Assembly: GCA_036555585.1 (NCBI GenBank)
Contig: DATBLE010000060.1
Coordinates: forward strand, 13,844 to 77,843
Direction of reading: 5' to 3'
Origin: DATBLE01 sp036555585
GTDB lineage: Bacteria; Actinomycetota; Thermoleophilia; Gaiellales; Gaiellaceae
DNA length: 64,000 nucleotides
Of this stretch, positions 1-8,517 are shown piece after piece (the first letter of the stretch is position 1; every line of letters starts with the position of its first letter). The notes below the pieces were generated by a model. That model was not told the origin of the DNA and did not search any database. It saw nothing but the letters and a program-made list of their open reading frames with translations. Position numbers and translations under genes: made by a program.

Positions 1-1516
1 CGAGGCGATCGCCCAGCGCCCCTTCGAGCCACTCCTCGTCGCGATGCGGGAGGATGCGCAGCGCTCGCGCTCCGACCAGGTAGAGCGCGGCGACAACCAC
101 GCACCCCGCCGCGAAGCCCTCGAGCCCGCTCACCTCGTGGACGACCGCCCACCCGGCGGCGGCGGCGAGGCCGGCTGCGACCGCGCTCTCGACGAGGGAG
201 CGGACGTCGATGTCGACCGGCACGACGAGACGGCCCGCGGCCACGCCCACGATCGCGCCGTAGGCGAGCACGCCGCTGGTGTTGGCGATCGCCGCTCCGA
301 CCGCGTCGAGCCGGTGGACGAGCACGGCGGCGAGGCCGATGTCCACGCCGGCGGCGACTGCGTTCGCGAGCAGCGGCACGCGGACTCTGGCGAGCCCGGC
401 GAGCAGGGCATTGCAGAGCGAGATCGCCGGGATGACCGGGAAGGCGGCGAGCAGGATGAGCAGCGGCGGGCCGGCGTCGGCGAAGTCCGCGCCGTAGACG
501 AGCTCGATCAGGCGTGGGCCGAGCACGAAGCTCAGCGCCAGCGCGGGCATGGTGAACAGGGTCAGCAGCCGAAGTCCCCGCCAGAAGCCGTCCCGCATGC
601 GATCGCGGGCGCCGGCGCCGTGCAGCGTCGCGAAGGCCGGGGAGACCGACGAGGCCAGCGAGCGCGGGATCTGCACGAAGGCCGTCATCGCCGCGAAGGC
701 GATCGAGTAGTAGGCGATCTCGGAGTCGGTCGACGATCGCCCGAGGAAGAAGACCTCCGATCGCCGCGCGACGATCAGCTCCAGGAGAACGCCGAGCCCG
801 GAGATCAGGGCGTAGCGAGCGACCAGTCGCTGGACCAGGCGGGAGCTCTCGGCGTGCGGGGCGACCAGCCCGATCCGCCTGCGGGCGAGCAGGCCGGTCC
901 AGGCCAGGTTCGCCATCCCCGCCGCCGTCTCCACCGCGAACATCCCCGTGATCCCGCCGCCGGCGGCCAGCACGGCCGTGGTCGCGCCGACGCCGACGGC
1001 GCCGGTGACCAGGCCCGCGATCGTGGCTTCCCGGAAGCGCTGGAGGCCGACGAGCACGGCTGTCGGAACGGTGTGCATCACGCCCAGCGCGCACACCGCT
1101 CCGGCCAGGACCCATGCGCCGCGGGGAGTCGCGCCGGCCAGCGCGACGCCGACGAAGACGGCCGCCGCCACGGCGGCGAGCGTGCCCTCGATCTTCCACG
1201 CCCAGATCAGCAGGGCGCGTGCCGCCTCCGGTTGGCCGCGGCCGACCATCTCGCCGACGTAGCGCATCAGGGCGACGAAGAGCGAGCTCGTCAGCACCAT
1301 CGTCACGGCGAGGGCGACGAACGCGATGTAGCTCTGACGGCCCATCTGGTCCGGCCCGAGGAAGCGTGCGGCGATCACCGACAGGGCGAGCGTGTACAGC
1401 TGCGGGAGGTTCTGGCTCGTCGCGAGCCACACGCCGCCGCGGAGGACCGATGCACCGGTGGTCTCGTGCCCACCGGTCTCCGGCTGCATCGGCTCGCGGG
1501 CGCTGGCGCTGGCCAT
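1..1516 (-). CDS. Oligosaccharide flippase / polysaccharide export membrane protein (partial, C-terminus outside window)
   Basis: The reading frame starts with ATG at 1516 and stays open to the window edge (505 codons). The start reads MASASAREPMQPETGG, followed by long hydrophobic helices separated by short Arg-rich loops, in the pattern of Wzx/MATE-like flippases that move lipid-linked sugars across the membrane. Segments such as ARFLGPDQMGRQSYIAFV (about residue 47 on) match the conserved first helices, and about a dozen membrane segments are visible. It diverges from the sugar-phosphate transferase at 1666, which fits a surface-polysaccharide locus continuing to the left. The exact substrate cannot be told. 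The family is recognised from hydropathy and N-terminal motifs only. Confidence 0.8.
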   Translation of the reverse strand, partial: MASASAREPMQPETGGHETTGASVLRGGVWLATSQNLPQLYTLALSVIAARFLGPDQMGRQSYIAFVALAVTMVLTSSLFVALMRYVGEMVGRGQPEAARALLIWAWKIEGTLAAVAAAVFVGVALAGATPRGAWVLAGAVCALGVMHTVPTAVLVGLQRFREATIAGLVTGAVGVGATTAVLAAGGGITGMFAVETAAGMANLAWTGLLARRRIGLVAPHAESSRLVQRLVARYALISGLGVLLELIVARRSEVFFLGRSSTDSEIAYYSIAFAAMTAFVQIPRSLASSVSPAFATLHGAGARDRMRDGFWRGLRLLTLFTMPALALSFVLGPRLIELVYGADFADAGPPLLILLAAFPVIPAISLCNALLAGLARVRVPLLANAVAAGVDIGLAAVLVHRLDAVGAAIANTSGVLAYGAIVGVAAGRLVVPVDIDVRSLVESAVAAGLAAAAGWAVVHEVSGLEGFAAGCVVVAALYLVGARALRILPHRDEEWLEGALGDRL

Positions 1517-1665
1517 CACTCAGCTTGTACCTGGCTTCCAGGACGAGCGCTCGCCGGCTGCCGGAAGCCTCCCTCGACCGGGGGATTGAAGAGACGCCCG
1601 CGATCTTCCTTACTCAGAGGGAGAGCTGGCGGCGACCGACCGCGAACGCCGGCCCCAACTCCGCC

Positions 1666-3141
1666 GTGTCAGTCACCCTCGAAACGAGATCAGCCGCCTC
1701 TGTCCGCTCCCGCCCGGCGAGGAGCGGCGAGCCGGCGGTTCCCCGCGGGACCGCCGCGCCTCGGGACCGATTCTGGCGCCGCGCACGCGTCGTGCTCGAC
1801 CTGGCGCTGCTCGGGGTCGCCGTCGCGGTCGCCGATCTGCTCTCCGGCGAGAGCGCGCCGGCGGCTCGGGCGCTGTGGCCGGCCGCATTCGGCGCCGCCG
1901 TCGCGTCCTTCTCCTGGATCCGCGGCCGCTATGCCCGGAAGGTCACGCTCGACAACCTCGACACGCTGAGGGAGACGGCGGCTGCGATCGCCGTCGCGGT
2001 CGGGACCGTCGTCACCGCGCGCGTCCTGCTGGCAGCCGACGGCGACTCCGGAAGCACGACCGTCCGGCTGGCCGTCGCCGCTGCCGCGCTCCTCGGCTGC
2101 GGCCGGATCCTGCTCGACGTCTGCCATGTCCGGGCGCGCCGCCGCGGCACGGCGCTCGTCCCCACCCTGATCGTCGGCGCGGGACGGGTCGGTCAGCTGA
2201 CAGCGAAGCGCCTGCTCGACAACCCCGGGCTGGGGCTCCTGCCGGTGGGCTACCTGGACAAGGAGCCGATGGACGAGGGCGGCAGGCTCGGGTTGCCGGT
2301 GCTCGGCGCGAGCTGGGACCTCGACCGTGTCGTCGCCGCTCACCACGTCGGCCAGGTGATCGTCACCTTCTCCACCGCCCCCAGCGAGGTCCTGCTGCGG
2401 ATGGTGTCGCGGTGCGAGGAGCTCGGGATCGAGGTCGCCCTCGTGCCCCGGTTGTTCGAGAAGGCGACCGAGCGGCTGACGGTCGAGCACCTCGGCGGGC
2501 TTCCGCTCGTGACCTCGCACCCGTCCGATCCGCGCGGCTGGCGCTTCGCGCTCAAGTACACGACCGACAGGGTCGTCGCCGCGCTGCTGCTGGTCGTCTT
2601 CGCTCCGCTGATGGCGGTGTGCGCGGTCGCGGTGAGAGTCTCGCTGGGCCGTCCGATCCTGTTCCGCCAGCGCCGCGTCGGCTGCGACGGCCGCGAGTTC
2701 GACATGCTGAAGTTCAGGTCGATGCGGCCCGGTAACGGGCGCGCGAGCGGAGCCCTCGACCTGCCCGACGACACCGCTCCCGGCGGTTCGGCCGAAGCTC
2801 CGGACCGGGTCACGCGCGTGGGCGCCTTCCTGCGTGCGACGTCGCTGGACGAGCTGCCACAACTCTTGAACGTGCTCCGCGGAGAGATGTCGCTGGTCGG
2901 CCCGCGGCCCGAGCGGCCGGAGTTCGTCGAGCTGTTCGAGGAGCACGTGCACCGCTACTTCGACCGCCATCGCGTGAAGGCCGGGATCACGGGCTGGGCG
3001 CAGGTGAACGGGCTGCGCGGTCGCACCTCGCTCTCGGACCGGGTCGAGTGGGACAACTTCTACATCGACAACGCGTCCCCCTGGCTCGACCTGAAGATCA
3101 TCGGGCGCACGCTGCTCGCGCCGTTCAGGCTCTCCGAGTAG
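1666..3141 (+). CDS. Exopolysaccharide polyprenyl glycosylphosphotransferase (WcaJ/WbaP-like)
   Basis: An integral membrane enzyme that would transfer a sugar-1-phosphate from a nucleotide sugar to undecaprenyl phosphate, the first step of polysaccharide repeat-unit assembly. The N-terminal third has hydrophobic helices, then a Rossmann-like CoA-binding-type domain (LIVGAGRVGQLTAKRLL, about residues 169-185), and the C-terminal bacterial sugar-transferase domain with LFRQRRVGCDGREFDMLKF, SLDELPQLLNVLRGEMSLVG, GPRPERPEF and the final KAGITGWAQVNGLRGRT. GTG at 1666 gives 491 residues, the usual family length. The frame is open further upstream, so the start is uncertain. It lies between the flippase and the epimerase. 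Confidence 0.9.
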   Translation: MSVTLETRSAASVRSRPARSGEPAVPRGTAAPRDRFWRRARVVLDLALLGVAVAVADLLSGESAPAARALWPAAFGAAVASFSWIRGRYARKVTLDNLDTLRETAAAIAVAVGTVVTARVLLAADGDSGSTTVRLAVAAAALLGCGRILLDVCHVRARRRGTALVPTLIVGAGRVGQLTAKRLLDNPGLGLLPVGYLDKEPMDEGGRLGLPVLGASWDLDRVVAAHHVGQVIVTFSTAPSEVLLRMVSRCEELGIEVALVPRLFEKATERLTVEHLGGLPLVTSHPSDPRGWRFALKYTTDRVVAALLLVVFAPLMAVCAVAVRVSLGRPILFRQRRVGCDGREFDMLKFRSMRPGNGRASGALDLPDDTAPGGSAEAPDRVTRVGAFLRATSLDELPQLLNVLRGEMSLVGPRPERPEFVELFEEHVHRYFDRHRVKAGITGWAQVNGLRGRTSLSDRVEWDNFYIDNASPWLDLKIIGRTLLAPFRLSE

Positions 3142-3187
3142 GCCTGCGAGCCCGGCTGCGCGGCAGAGCCGCCGGCCGCGAGCCGTC

Positions 3188-4171
3188 CTAGACGGTCGCG
3201 AGCTCCGCGCGGGTGAAGGCGATCACGTCGGCGAGGATCTCGTCGAGCGTGCGATCGGGCGCCCAGCCGATCGCAGCCCCGATCTTCTCGATGGCGGGCA
3301 CCCGGTGGAGCATGTCGTCGATTCCCAGCCCGTAGACCTGCTCGTAGGGCACGTAGACCAGCTCGGACTTCGAGCCGGTCAGCTCGAGGACCCGCCGGGC
3401 GAGGTCGAGGATCGAGATCCAGTTTCGGGAGCCGACGTTGAAGATCTCGCCCGAGGTCGACGAGTCGCTCATCAGGCCGTGGAGCGCCGCGATCGTGTCC
3501 TGCACGTGGCAGAAGGTCCGTGTCTGGCTGCCGTCGCCGTGCACCTCCAGGGCCGTGCCGGCGACCGCGGCCCGGACGAAGCGCGCCACGACCATCCCGT
3601 ACTGGCCGCTCTGCCGGGGGCCGACGGTGTTGAACAGGCGGGCGATGACGAAGTCGAGCCCGCGTTCCTGCCGGTAGGCGAGCGCGAGGTACTCGTCCAT
3701 CGCCTTCGAGTCGGCGTAGAGCCAGCGCTTCTGCGTCGTCGGCCCGTACACGCGGCGCGCGTCCTCGCGCAGCGGCTCCTCGGTGCGGTGGTCGCCGTAC
3801 ACCTCCGACGTCGAGGCGACCAGGACGCGCTTGCCGAACCGGGCGCAGTGGTCGAGGACGATCTCCGACCCCTCGAGGTTGGTGACGATCGTGTGCACGG
3901 GGCGCTCGACGATCAGGCGCGGGCCGACCGCCGCGGCGAGGTGGTAGACGACGTCGCACTTGTGAACGAGCTCGTTCACGACCGCCGCCTTGAGCACCGA
4001 CTCGACGACCAGGTGGAAGTCGGCGCGCGGCATCAGCTGCTCGACGTTGCGCGTCGAGCCGGTCGAGAGGTCGTCGAGCGCGTAGACCTCCCAGCCGTCG
4101 TCGAGCAGCCGCTCGCAGAGGTGCGACCCGATGAAGCCTGCCCCACCGGTGACGAGCGCCCGTCCCTTCAC
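3188..4171 (-). CDS. NAD-dependent nucleotide-sugar epimerase/dehydratase
   Basis: An extended SDR enzyme acting on a UDP- or dTDP-sugar, probably UDP-glucuronate decarboxylase- or GalE-like. The N-terminus carries the NAD-binding motif TGGAGFIGSHLCERLL (residues 8-23). The catalytic triad is seen as STSEVYG and YADSKAMDEYL (Tyr-x-x-x-Lys), with RLFNTVGPRQSGQYG downstream. GTG at 4171 is preferred over an ATG 45 nt upstream because the Rossmann strand would then begin at once, as in the family, and because TAGGCT sits 8 nt before the GTG (leaderless pattern). It converges on the glycosylphosphotransferase. It probably supplies an activated sugar to the same polysaccharide pathway. Confidence 0.9.
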   Translation of the reverse strand: MKGRALVTGGAGFIGSHLCERLLDDGWEVYALDDLSTGSTRNVEQLMPRADFHLVVESVLKAAVVNELVHKCDVVYHLAAAVGPRLIVERPVHTIVTNLEGSEIVLDHCARFGKRVLVASTSEVYGDHRTEEPLREDARRVYGPTTQKRWLYADSKAMDEYLALAYRQERGLDFVIARLFNTVGPRQSGQYGMVVARFVRAAVAGTALEVHGDGSQTRTFCHVQDTIAALHGLMSDSSTSGEIFNVGSRNWISILDLARRVLELTGSKSELVYVPYEQVYGLGIDDMLHRVPAIEKIGAAIGWAPDRTLDEILADVIAFTRAELATV

Positions 4172-4328
4172 GGGTAGCAAGCCTAGCGCAGGCCCCGAAC
4201 GGCCCTTGCCGGCCACGGCAGGGGCTGCTCGGAAAGCTCCCGCCGCCTTCGAGTCCTTCCCCGTGTGGCCGGAGCTACACCACCGGAGGGCGCGACCTGG
4301 CCTTTTGCCCGGAACTGGCGCTTCGGCC

Positions 4329-4369
4329 TTGACGCGGGGAGGCCCTGCGCATAATTTCCATCAAGCTTG
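4329..4369 (+). promoter_or_regulatory. Promoter and palindromic operator candidate of the sulfate transport operon
   Basis: TTGACG (4329-4334) and CATAAT (4350-4355) are close to sigma-70 consensus, though the 15-nt spacer is short. The perfect 8-bp palindrome CAAGCTTG (4362-4369) falls about where transcription would start, a good place for a repressor. The Rrf2 regulator that ends the operon region is a natural candidate; its own promoter shares the 7-mer ATCAAGC. Binding is inference. Confidence 0.45.
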
Positions 4370-4398
4370 TAGAGAAAGTCGACTGATAAGGAGAACCA

Positions 4399-5397
4399 AT
4401 GAGACGGATCGCTCTTGCTTTTGTCATGCTGCCGCTCGCCCTGGCGACTGCGACGATCGCCGGCGCAGCGCGGAAGGACGGGAGCCTGTCGATCGTCGCC
4501 TACTCGACTCCGAGGACCGTCTACGGGAAGATCATCCAGGCCTGGCAGCAGACCCCCGACGGCAAGGGCGTCTCCTTCATGCAGTCCTACGCTGCCTCGA
4601 CCGACCAGGCGCGGGCGGTCGCGGCGGGGCTGAAGGCCGACCTCGTCTTCCTCTCGACCGGCGACGACGTGAACATCCTCGTCGACGCGGGGCTCGTCGA
4701 CCGCAACTGGGTCAGGCAGGCGTACAGGGGGATCGAAGCCGACACGGTGGTCGTCTTCGCCGTCCGGAACGGGAACCCGAAGCACATCAGGGGCTGGGCC
4801 GACCTGGTCAGGCCCGGCGTGCAGGTGGTCACCCCGAACCCCTTCAGCTCCGGCTCGGCCAAGTGGAACATCATGGCCGCGTACGGCGCGCAACGGCGGC
4901 TCGGCAAGACCGACAAGCAGGCCGTCGCGTACGTGAAGCAGCTGTTCGGACACGTGGTCGCCCAGGACAGCTCGGGGCGGAACGCGACCAACACGTTCCT
5001 GTCGGGCAAGGGCGACGTCCTCCTGACGTACGAGAGCGAGGCGCTCGCCTCGCGCGCGGCCGGGACGGACATCCAGTACGTGATCCCGCGCCAGACGATG
5101 CTGATCGAGCTGCCGATCGCGGTCCTGAAGTCGAGCTCGAACAAGGAGCTCGCCGACAGGTTCGTCCGCTTCACGAAGGGCCCGGTCGCGCAGGACCTGT
5201 TCGGGCAGTACGGCTGGCGGCCGGTCAACCCCGCGGTCGCGAAGCGCTACGCCGAGACGTACCCGGCCCGGCCGGGCATCTCGAAGATCGGCGATCCGAT
5301 CTTCGGCGGCTGGCGCGCGGTGGACAGGAAGTGGTTCGGGACGAACGGCCTGATGGTCGGGATCGAGCGCTCGGTCGGAGGGCCGACCTCTGGCTAG
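4399..5397 (+). CDS. sbp: Sulfate/thiosulfate ABC transporter substrate-binding protein
   Basis: The extracytoplasmic protein that captures sulfate or thiosulfate and delivers it to the CysT-CysW-CysA importer. Residues 1-23 are a Sec signal peptide (MRRIALAFVMLPLALATATI, then AGAA) with no lipobox cysteine, so the protein is predicted to be released rather than lipid-anchored. Family hallmarks include LSIVAYSTPRTVYG, ADLVFLSTGDDVN, TPNPFSSGSAKWN and the C-terminal GDPIFGGWR. ATG follows a strong AAGGAG six bases upstream. At 332 residues it has normal length. It is the first gene of a four-gene operon; the next gene overlaps its stop by 8 nt. Confidence 0.95.
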   Translation: MRRIALAFVMLPLALATATIAGAARKDGSLSIVAYSTPRTVYGKIIQAWQQTPDGKGVSFMQSYAASTDQARAVAAGLKADLVFLSTGDDVNILVDAGLVDRNWVRQAYRGIEADTVVVFAVRNGNPKHIRGWADLVRPGVQVVTPNPFSSGSAKWNIMAAYGAQRRLGKTDKQAVAYVKQLFGHVVAQDSSGRNATNTFLSGKGDVLLTYESEALASRAAGTDIQYVIPRQTMLIELPIAVLKSSSNKELADRFVRFTKGPVAQDLFGQYGWRPVNPAVAKRYAETYPARPGISKIGDPIFGGWRAVDRKWFGTNGLMVGIERSVGGPTSG

Positions 5398-6229
5398 TGC
5401 CGCGCCTGCTGCTGCGGCCCCCCGCAGCCCGGGCTGGCCGAGGGAGCGGGCGAGCACCGCTCTCTCCCTCGGCTTCGTCACCGGCTACCTCTCGCTGGTC
5501 GTGGTGCTGCCGCTCGCGGCCGTGGTCGTCGCGTCGAGCGAGGGCGGATGGGCCGCGTTCCGGTCGGCCGTGTCCAACCCCGAGGCGGTCGCCGCGCTGA
5601 AGCTGAGCGTGGTGGTCGCGATCCTCGCCGCCCTCGTGAACGCCGTCTTCGGCACGGTCACCGCCTGGGTGCTCGTGCGCGACCGGTTCCCGGGGCAGGG
5701 GGTCGTGAACAGCGTGATCGACCTGCCGTTCGCGCTGCCGACGATCGTCGCCGGGCTGGTGCTGCTGACCCTCTACAGCCCGCGCTCGCCCGTCGGCGTC
5801 CACCTTGCCTTCACGCGGTGGGCGATCTTCATGGCCCTGCTCTTCGTGACGCTGCCGTTCGTCGTCCGCACGGTGCAGCCGGTGCTGATCGAGCTGGACG
5901 GCGAGATGGAGGAGGCGGCGCGCTCGCTGGGCGCGTCGGAGCTGACCACGTTCCGGCGCGTCGTCCTGCCGAACATCCTGCCCGGGATCCTGTCCGGGAT
6001 CGCGCTGGCTTTCGCCCGGGCAGTCGGCGAGATCGGCTCCGTCGTGCTGATCTCCGGGAACAACCCGTTCCGCACCGAGGTCGCCTCCGTCTACGTCCTC
6101 AACCAGGTGCACTCGGGCAACCGGGCCGGCGCGGCGGCGGTCGCCGTCGTGCTCCTGCTCGTCTCCTTCGCGATCCTGCTGCTCGTCGGCGGGATCCGGC
6201 GGCTCGCGACGAGGCACGAGCATGCGTAG
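5390..6229 (+). CDS. cysT: Sulfate ABC transporter permease CysT (CTG start proposed)
   Basis: One of the two membrane permeases of the sulfate importer. It has six predicted helices and the inner-membrane EAA loop EEAARSLGASELTTFRRVVL, which docks on CysA. No ATG, GTG or TTG lies in frame upstream of GTG 5501, yet the first helix (LGFVTGYLSLVVVLPLA) begins before that codon. CTG at 5390 is preceded by GGAGGG with 7-nt spacing and gives 279 residues, the family length, so a CTG start is proposed. It overlaps the sbp stop by 8 nt and cysW by 8 nt. Confidence 0.88.
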   Translation: MASAAPAAAAPRSPGWPRERASTALSLGFVTGYLSLVVVLPLAAVVVASSEGGWAAFRSAVSNPEAVAALKLSVVVAILAALVNAVFGTVTAWVLVRDRFPGQGVVNSVIDLPFALPTIVAGLVLLTLYSPRSPVGVHLAFTRWAIFMALLFVTLPFVVRTVQPVLIELDGEMEEAARSLGASELTTFRRVVLPNILPGILSGIALAFARAVGEIGSVVLISGNNPFRTEVASVYVLNQVHSGNRAGAAAVAVVLLLVSFAILLLVGGIRRLATRHEHA

Positions 6230-7001
6230 GTGGGGGCCGCGGGCCGTTGCGCTGGCTTACCTGGCGGTCGTGCTGCTCGGGCCCCTCGCGATGATCTTCT
6301 GGAAGACGTTCGAGCACGGCTTCGGCCCGTTCTGGGACGCCGTCACCGCACCGGCGACGCGAACGGCCTTCGGCAACACGCTGCTGATCGGCGCGATCGC
6401 GGTGCCGCTGAACACGGTGTTCGGCATCGTCGTCGCGCTGGCGATCGTCCGCCGCCGCTTCCCGGGGAAGGGGGTCGTGAACGCCTTCATCGACCTGCCG
6501 CTCGCGGTGTCGCCGGTGGTCGTGGGCGTGGCGCTCTTCATCCTCTACGGCCGCGGCGGCTGGTTCTACGACGTGTTCGAGAGCCACGGCGTCCAGATCC
6601 TGTTCGCGCTCCCGGCGATGGTCCTCGCCACGATGTTCGTCTCGCTGCCCTTCGTCGCCCGGGAGGTGGTGCCGACCCTCCGGGAGATCGGCGACGACCA
6701 GGAGCAGGCTGCGCGCACGCTCGGCGCCTCGGGCTGGCAGACGTTTCGCCGGATCACGCTGCCGTCGATCCGGTGGGCGGTGATCTACGGCGTCGTGTTG
6801 ACCACCGCGCGCTGCCTCGGCGAGTACGGCGCGGTCGCGGTCGTCCACGGCTACAAGCTGACCGCCACGCTGCAGGTCCAGGAGTCGTACGAGAACTTCG
6901 ACCAGCAGGGCGCCTACGCGGTCTCGGTGATGCTCGCCGTGGTGGCGGTCCTCGTGCTCGTGACCATGATCCTCGTCCGTCCACGGGAGGGAAAGGCCTG
7001 A
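6222..7001 (+). CDS. cysW: Sulfate ABC transporter permease CysW
   Basis: Second permease of the sulfate importer (259 residues, about six membrane helices). It carries the EAA-type loop EQAARTLGASGWQTFRRITL and the family segment FIDLPLAVSPVVVGVALFIL. ATG at 6222 overlaps the end of cysT by 8 nt, and the TGA stop overlaps the cysA ATG as TGATG, so translation of the four genes is probably coupled. With CysT it forms the channel energised by CysA. Confidence 0.95.
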   Translation: MRRWGPRAVALAYLAVVLLGPLAMIFWKTFEHGFGPFWDAVTAPATRTAFGNTLLIGAIAVPLNTVFGIVVALAIVRRRFPGKGVVNAFIDLPLAVSPVVVGVALFILYGRGGWFYDVFESHGVQILFALPAMVLATMFVSLPFVAREVVPTLREIGDDQEQAARTLGASGWQTFRRITLPSIRWAVIYGVVLTTARCLGEYGAVAVVHGYKLTATLQVQESYENFDQQGAYAVSVMLAVVAVLVLVTMILVRPREGKA

Positions 7002-7957
7002 TGTCGATCTCGATCCAGAGCATCTCCAAGCGCTTCGGCGACTTCGTCGCGCTGGACGACGTCTCCCTCGAGGTGCCGACCGGCTCGCTGGTCGCGCTGC
7101 TCGGCCCGAGCGGGAGCGGGAAGTCGACCCTGCTGCGCGTCGTCGCGGGGCTCGAGCGGCCGGATGCCGGCACCGTGCGCATCGCCGACGAGGACGTCAC
7201 CGCGACGTCCCCGCAGGAGCGGGGGATCGGCTTCGTCTTCCAGCACTACGCGGCCTTCAAGCACATGACCGTCTTCGAGAACGTCGCCTTCGGGCTGAAG
7301 GTCCGCCGCCGGCCGCGCACGGAGATCGGGGAGCGGGTGGCGGGGCTGCTCGAGCTCGTGCAGCTGGACGGGATGGCGAGGCGCTACCCGTCGCAGCTCT
7401 CGGGCGGCCAGCGGCAGCGGATGGGGCTGGCGCGCGCGCTCGCGGTCGAGCCGAAGGTGCTCCTGCTCGACGAGCCCTTCGGCGCGCTGGACGCGCGGGT
7501 GCGCAAGGAGCTGCGGCTCTGGCTGCGGCGGCTCCACGACGAGACGCATACGACCACCGTGATCGTCACGCACGACCAGGAGGAGGCGATGGAGGTGGCG
7601 GAGACGGTCGCGGTGATGAACCACGGCCGGATCGAGCAGGTCGCCGGCCCGATCGAGCTCTACGAGCGGCCGGCCAACGAGTTCGTCATGGGGTTCGTCG
7701 GCGCCGTGAACCGGCTAGGCGACGCGTTCGTGCGGCCGCACGACCTCGAGGTGAGCCTCGAGCCGAACGGGACGACGCGGGAGGCGATGATCGTCCGCCT
7801 CGTCCAGCTGGGCTTCGACGTGCGCCTCGAGCTCGTCCGGGACGACGGTGAGCAGCTCGGCGCTCAGCTGACCCGCGACCAGGCCGAGGCGCTGGAGCTC
7901 GGCCCGGGCCAGATCGTCTACGTCAGGCCGACACGGCAGACCACGTTCGCGACCTGA
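7001..7957 (+). CDS. cysA: Sulfate ABC transporter ATP-binding protein CysA
   Basis: Cytoplasmic ATPase of the sulfate importer, 318 residues. Walker A is GPSGSGKST (residues 34-42), the Q-loop is FVFQHYAAF, the signature is LSGGQRQRMGLARAL, Walker B is VLLLDEPFGALD, and the switch His is in VIVTHDQEEAME. The roughly 80 residues after the ATPase domain form a short TOBE-like regulatory region. ATG at 7001 overlaps the cysW stop by one base, with GGGAGG upstream. The TGA stop (7955-7957) is immediately followed by the stop of the convergent Rrf2 gene. Confidence 0.95.
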   Translation: MSISIQSISKRFGDFVALDDVSLEVPTGSLVALLGPSGSGKSTLLRVVAGLERPDAGTVRIADEDVTATSPQERGIGFVFQHYAAFKHMTVFENVAFGLKVRRRPRTEIGERVAGLLELVQLDGMARRYPSQLSGGQRQRMGLARALAVEPKVLLLDEPFGALDARVRKELRLWLRRLHDETHTTTVIVTHDQEEAMEVAETVAVMNHGRIEQVAGPIELYERPANEFVMGFVGAVNRLGDAFVRPHDLEVSLEPNGTTREAMIVRLVQLGFDVRLELVRDDGEQLGAQLTRDQAEALELGPGQIVYVRPTRQTTFAT

Positions 7958-8419
7958 TCAGGGGTGCGGCGCCCAGGCCTCGGGGTCGGCGACCAGGTCG
8001 CGCACGACGGCCGGCAGCGCCCCGCCGGCGACGTCGGCGAGGGTGACTGCCTCCAGCACGGAGCGCAGGCTGGCCCGCAGGGCGATCCACACCTCCCGAA
8101 GCGGCTCGGCGCTGCCCTGGTAGGAGAGCGAGTCCGGCCGGACGCCGCGGACGTTCGCCAGCGGCCCCTCGACCGCCCGGATCACGTCGGCCAGCGTGAT
8201 CTCGGCGGCGGGCCTGGCGAGCCAGTAGCCGCCTTCGGCGCCGCGCTGGCTGCGGACCAGCCCCGCGTGCCGGAGGTCGCCGAGGATGTTCTCCAGGAAC
8301 TTGAGCGGCACCTCCTGGGCCTGGGCGATCCGCTCCCCCTTGACGTGGCCGTCGCCCTCGGCGGCGGCCAGCTCGATGCAGGCCCGCAGCGCGTAGTCGG
8401 CCTTGGCGGAGACGCGCAC
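7958..8419 (-). CDS. Rrf2-family transcriptional regulator (CymR-type, no Fe-S cysteines)
   Basis: A winged-helix DNA-binding regulator of 153 residues beginning VRVSAKADYALRACIELAAA, the standard Rrf2 start, which fixes GTG 8419 as the start. The wing motif AGLVRSQRGAEGGYWLARP is clear. The region where IscR and NsrR carry three cluster-binding cysteines (around residues 90-110) has none, so it does not sense through a [2Fe-2S] cluster and looks more like CymR, which controls sulfur/cysteine genes. Its position at the end of the sulfate operon supports that role. CAGAAT lies 6 nt before the GTG, so the message may be leaderless. Confidence 0.85.
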   Translation of the reverse strand: MRVSAKADYALRACIELAAAEGDGHVKGERIAQAQEVPLKFLENILGDLRHAGLVRSQRGAEGGYWLARPAAEITLADVIRAVEGPLANVRGVRPDSLSYQGSAEPLREVWIALRASLRSVLEAVTLADVAGGALPAVVRDLVADPEAWAPHP

Positions 8420-8501
8420 GGCTTGATTCTGACCGAACGGCCCTCGCCCACATGACTCATTCGGGTCAGTCGGGAAGCTCGGGGCGAGCCACCCCCTTGG
8501 G

Positions 8502-8507
8502 TACAAT
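8502..8507 (+). promoter_or_regulatory. -10 element of clpC
   Basis: TACAAT lies 10 nt upstream of the clpC GTG (8518). No convincing -35 or Shine-Dalgarno is visible, so clpC is probably transcribed as a leaderless or nearly leaderless mRNA. The 98-bp gap to the divergent Rrf2 gene also holds TGAC-8-GTCA, which may be an operator. Confidence 0.5.
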
Positions 8508-8517
8508 GCCCTTCCCA

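Noticed and set aside
44..1969. A 641-codon plus-strand open frame opposite the flippase
   Set aside because: Arg/His/Gly-rich shadow of the minus-strand membrane protein, with no domain; typical for very GC-rich DNA.
7958..8419. IscR or NsrR identity for the Rrf2 protein
   Set aside because: The cluster-binding cysteines are absent.
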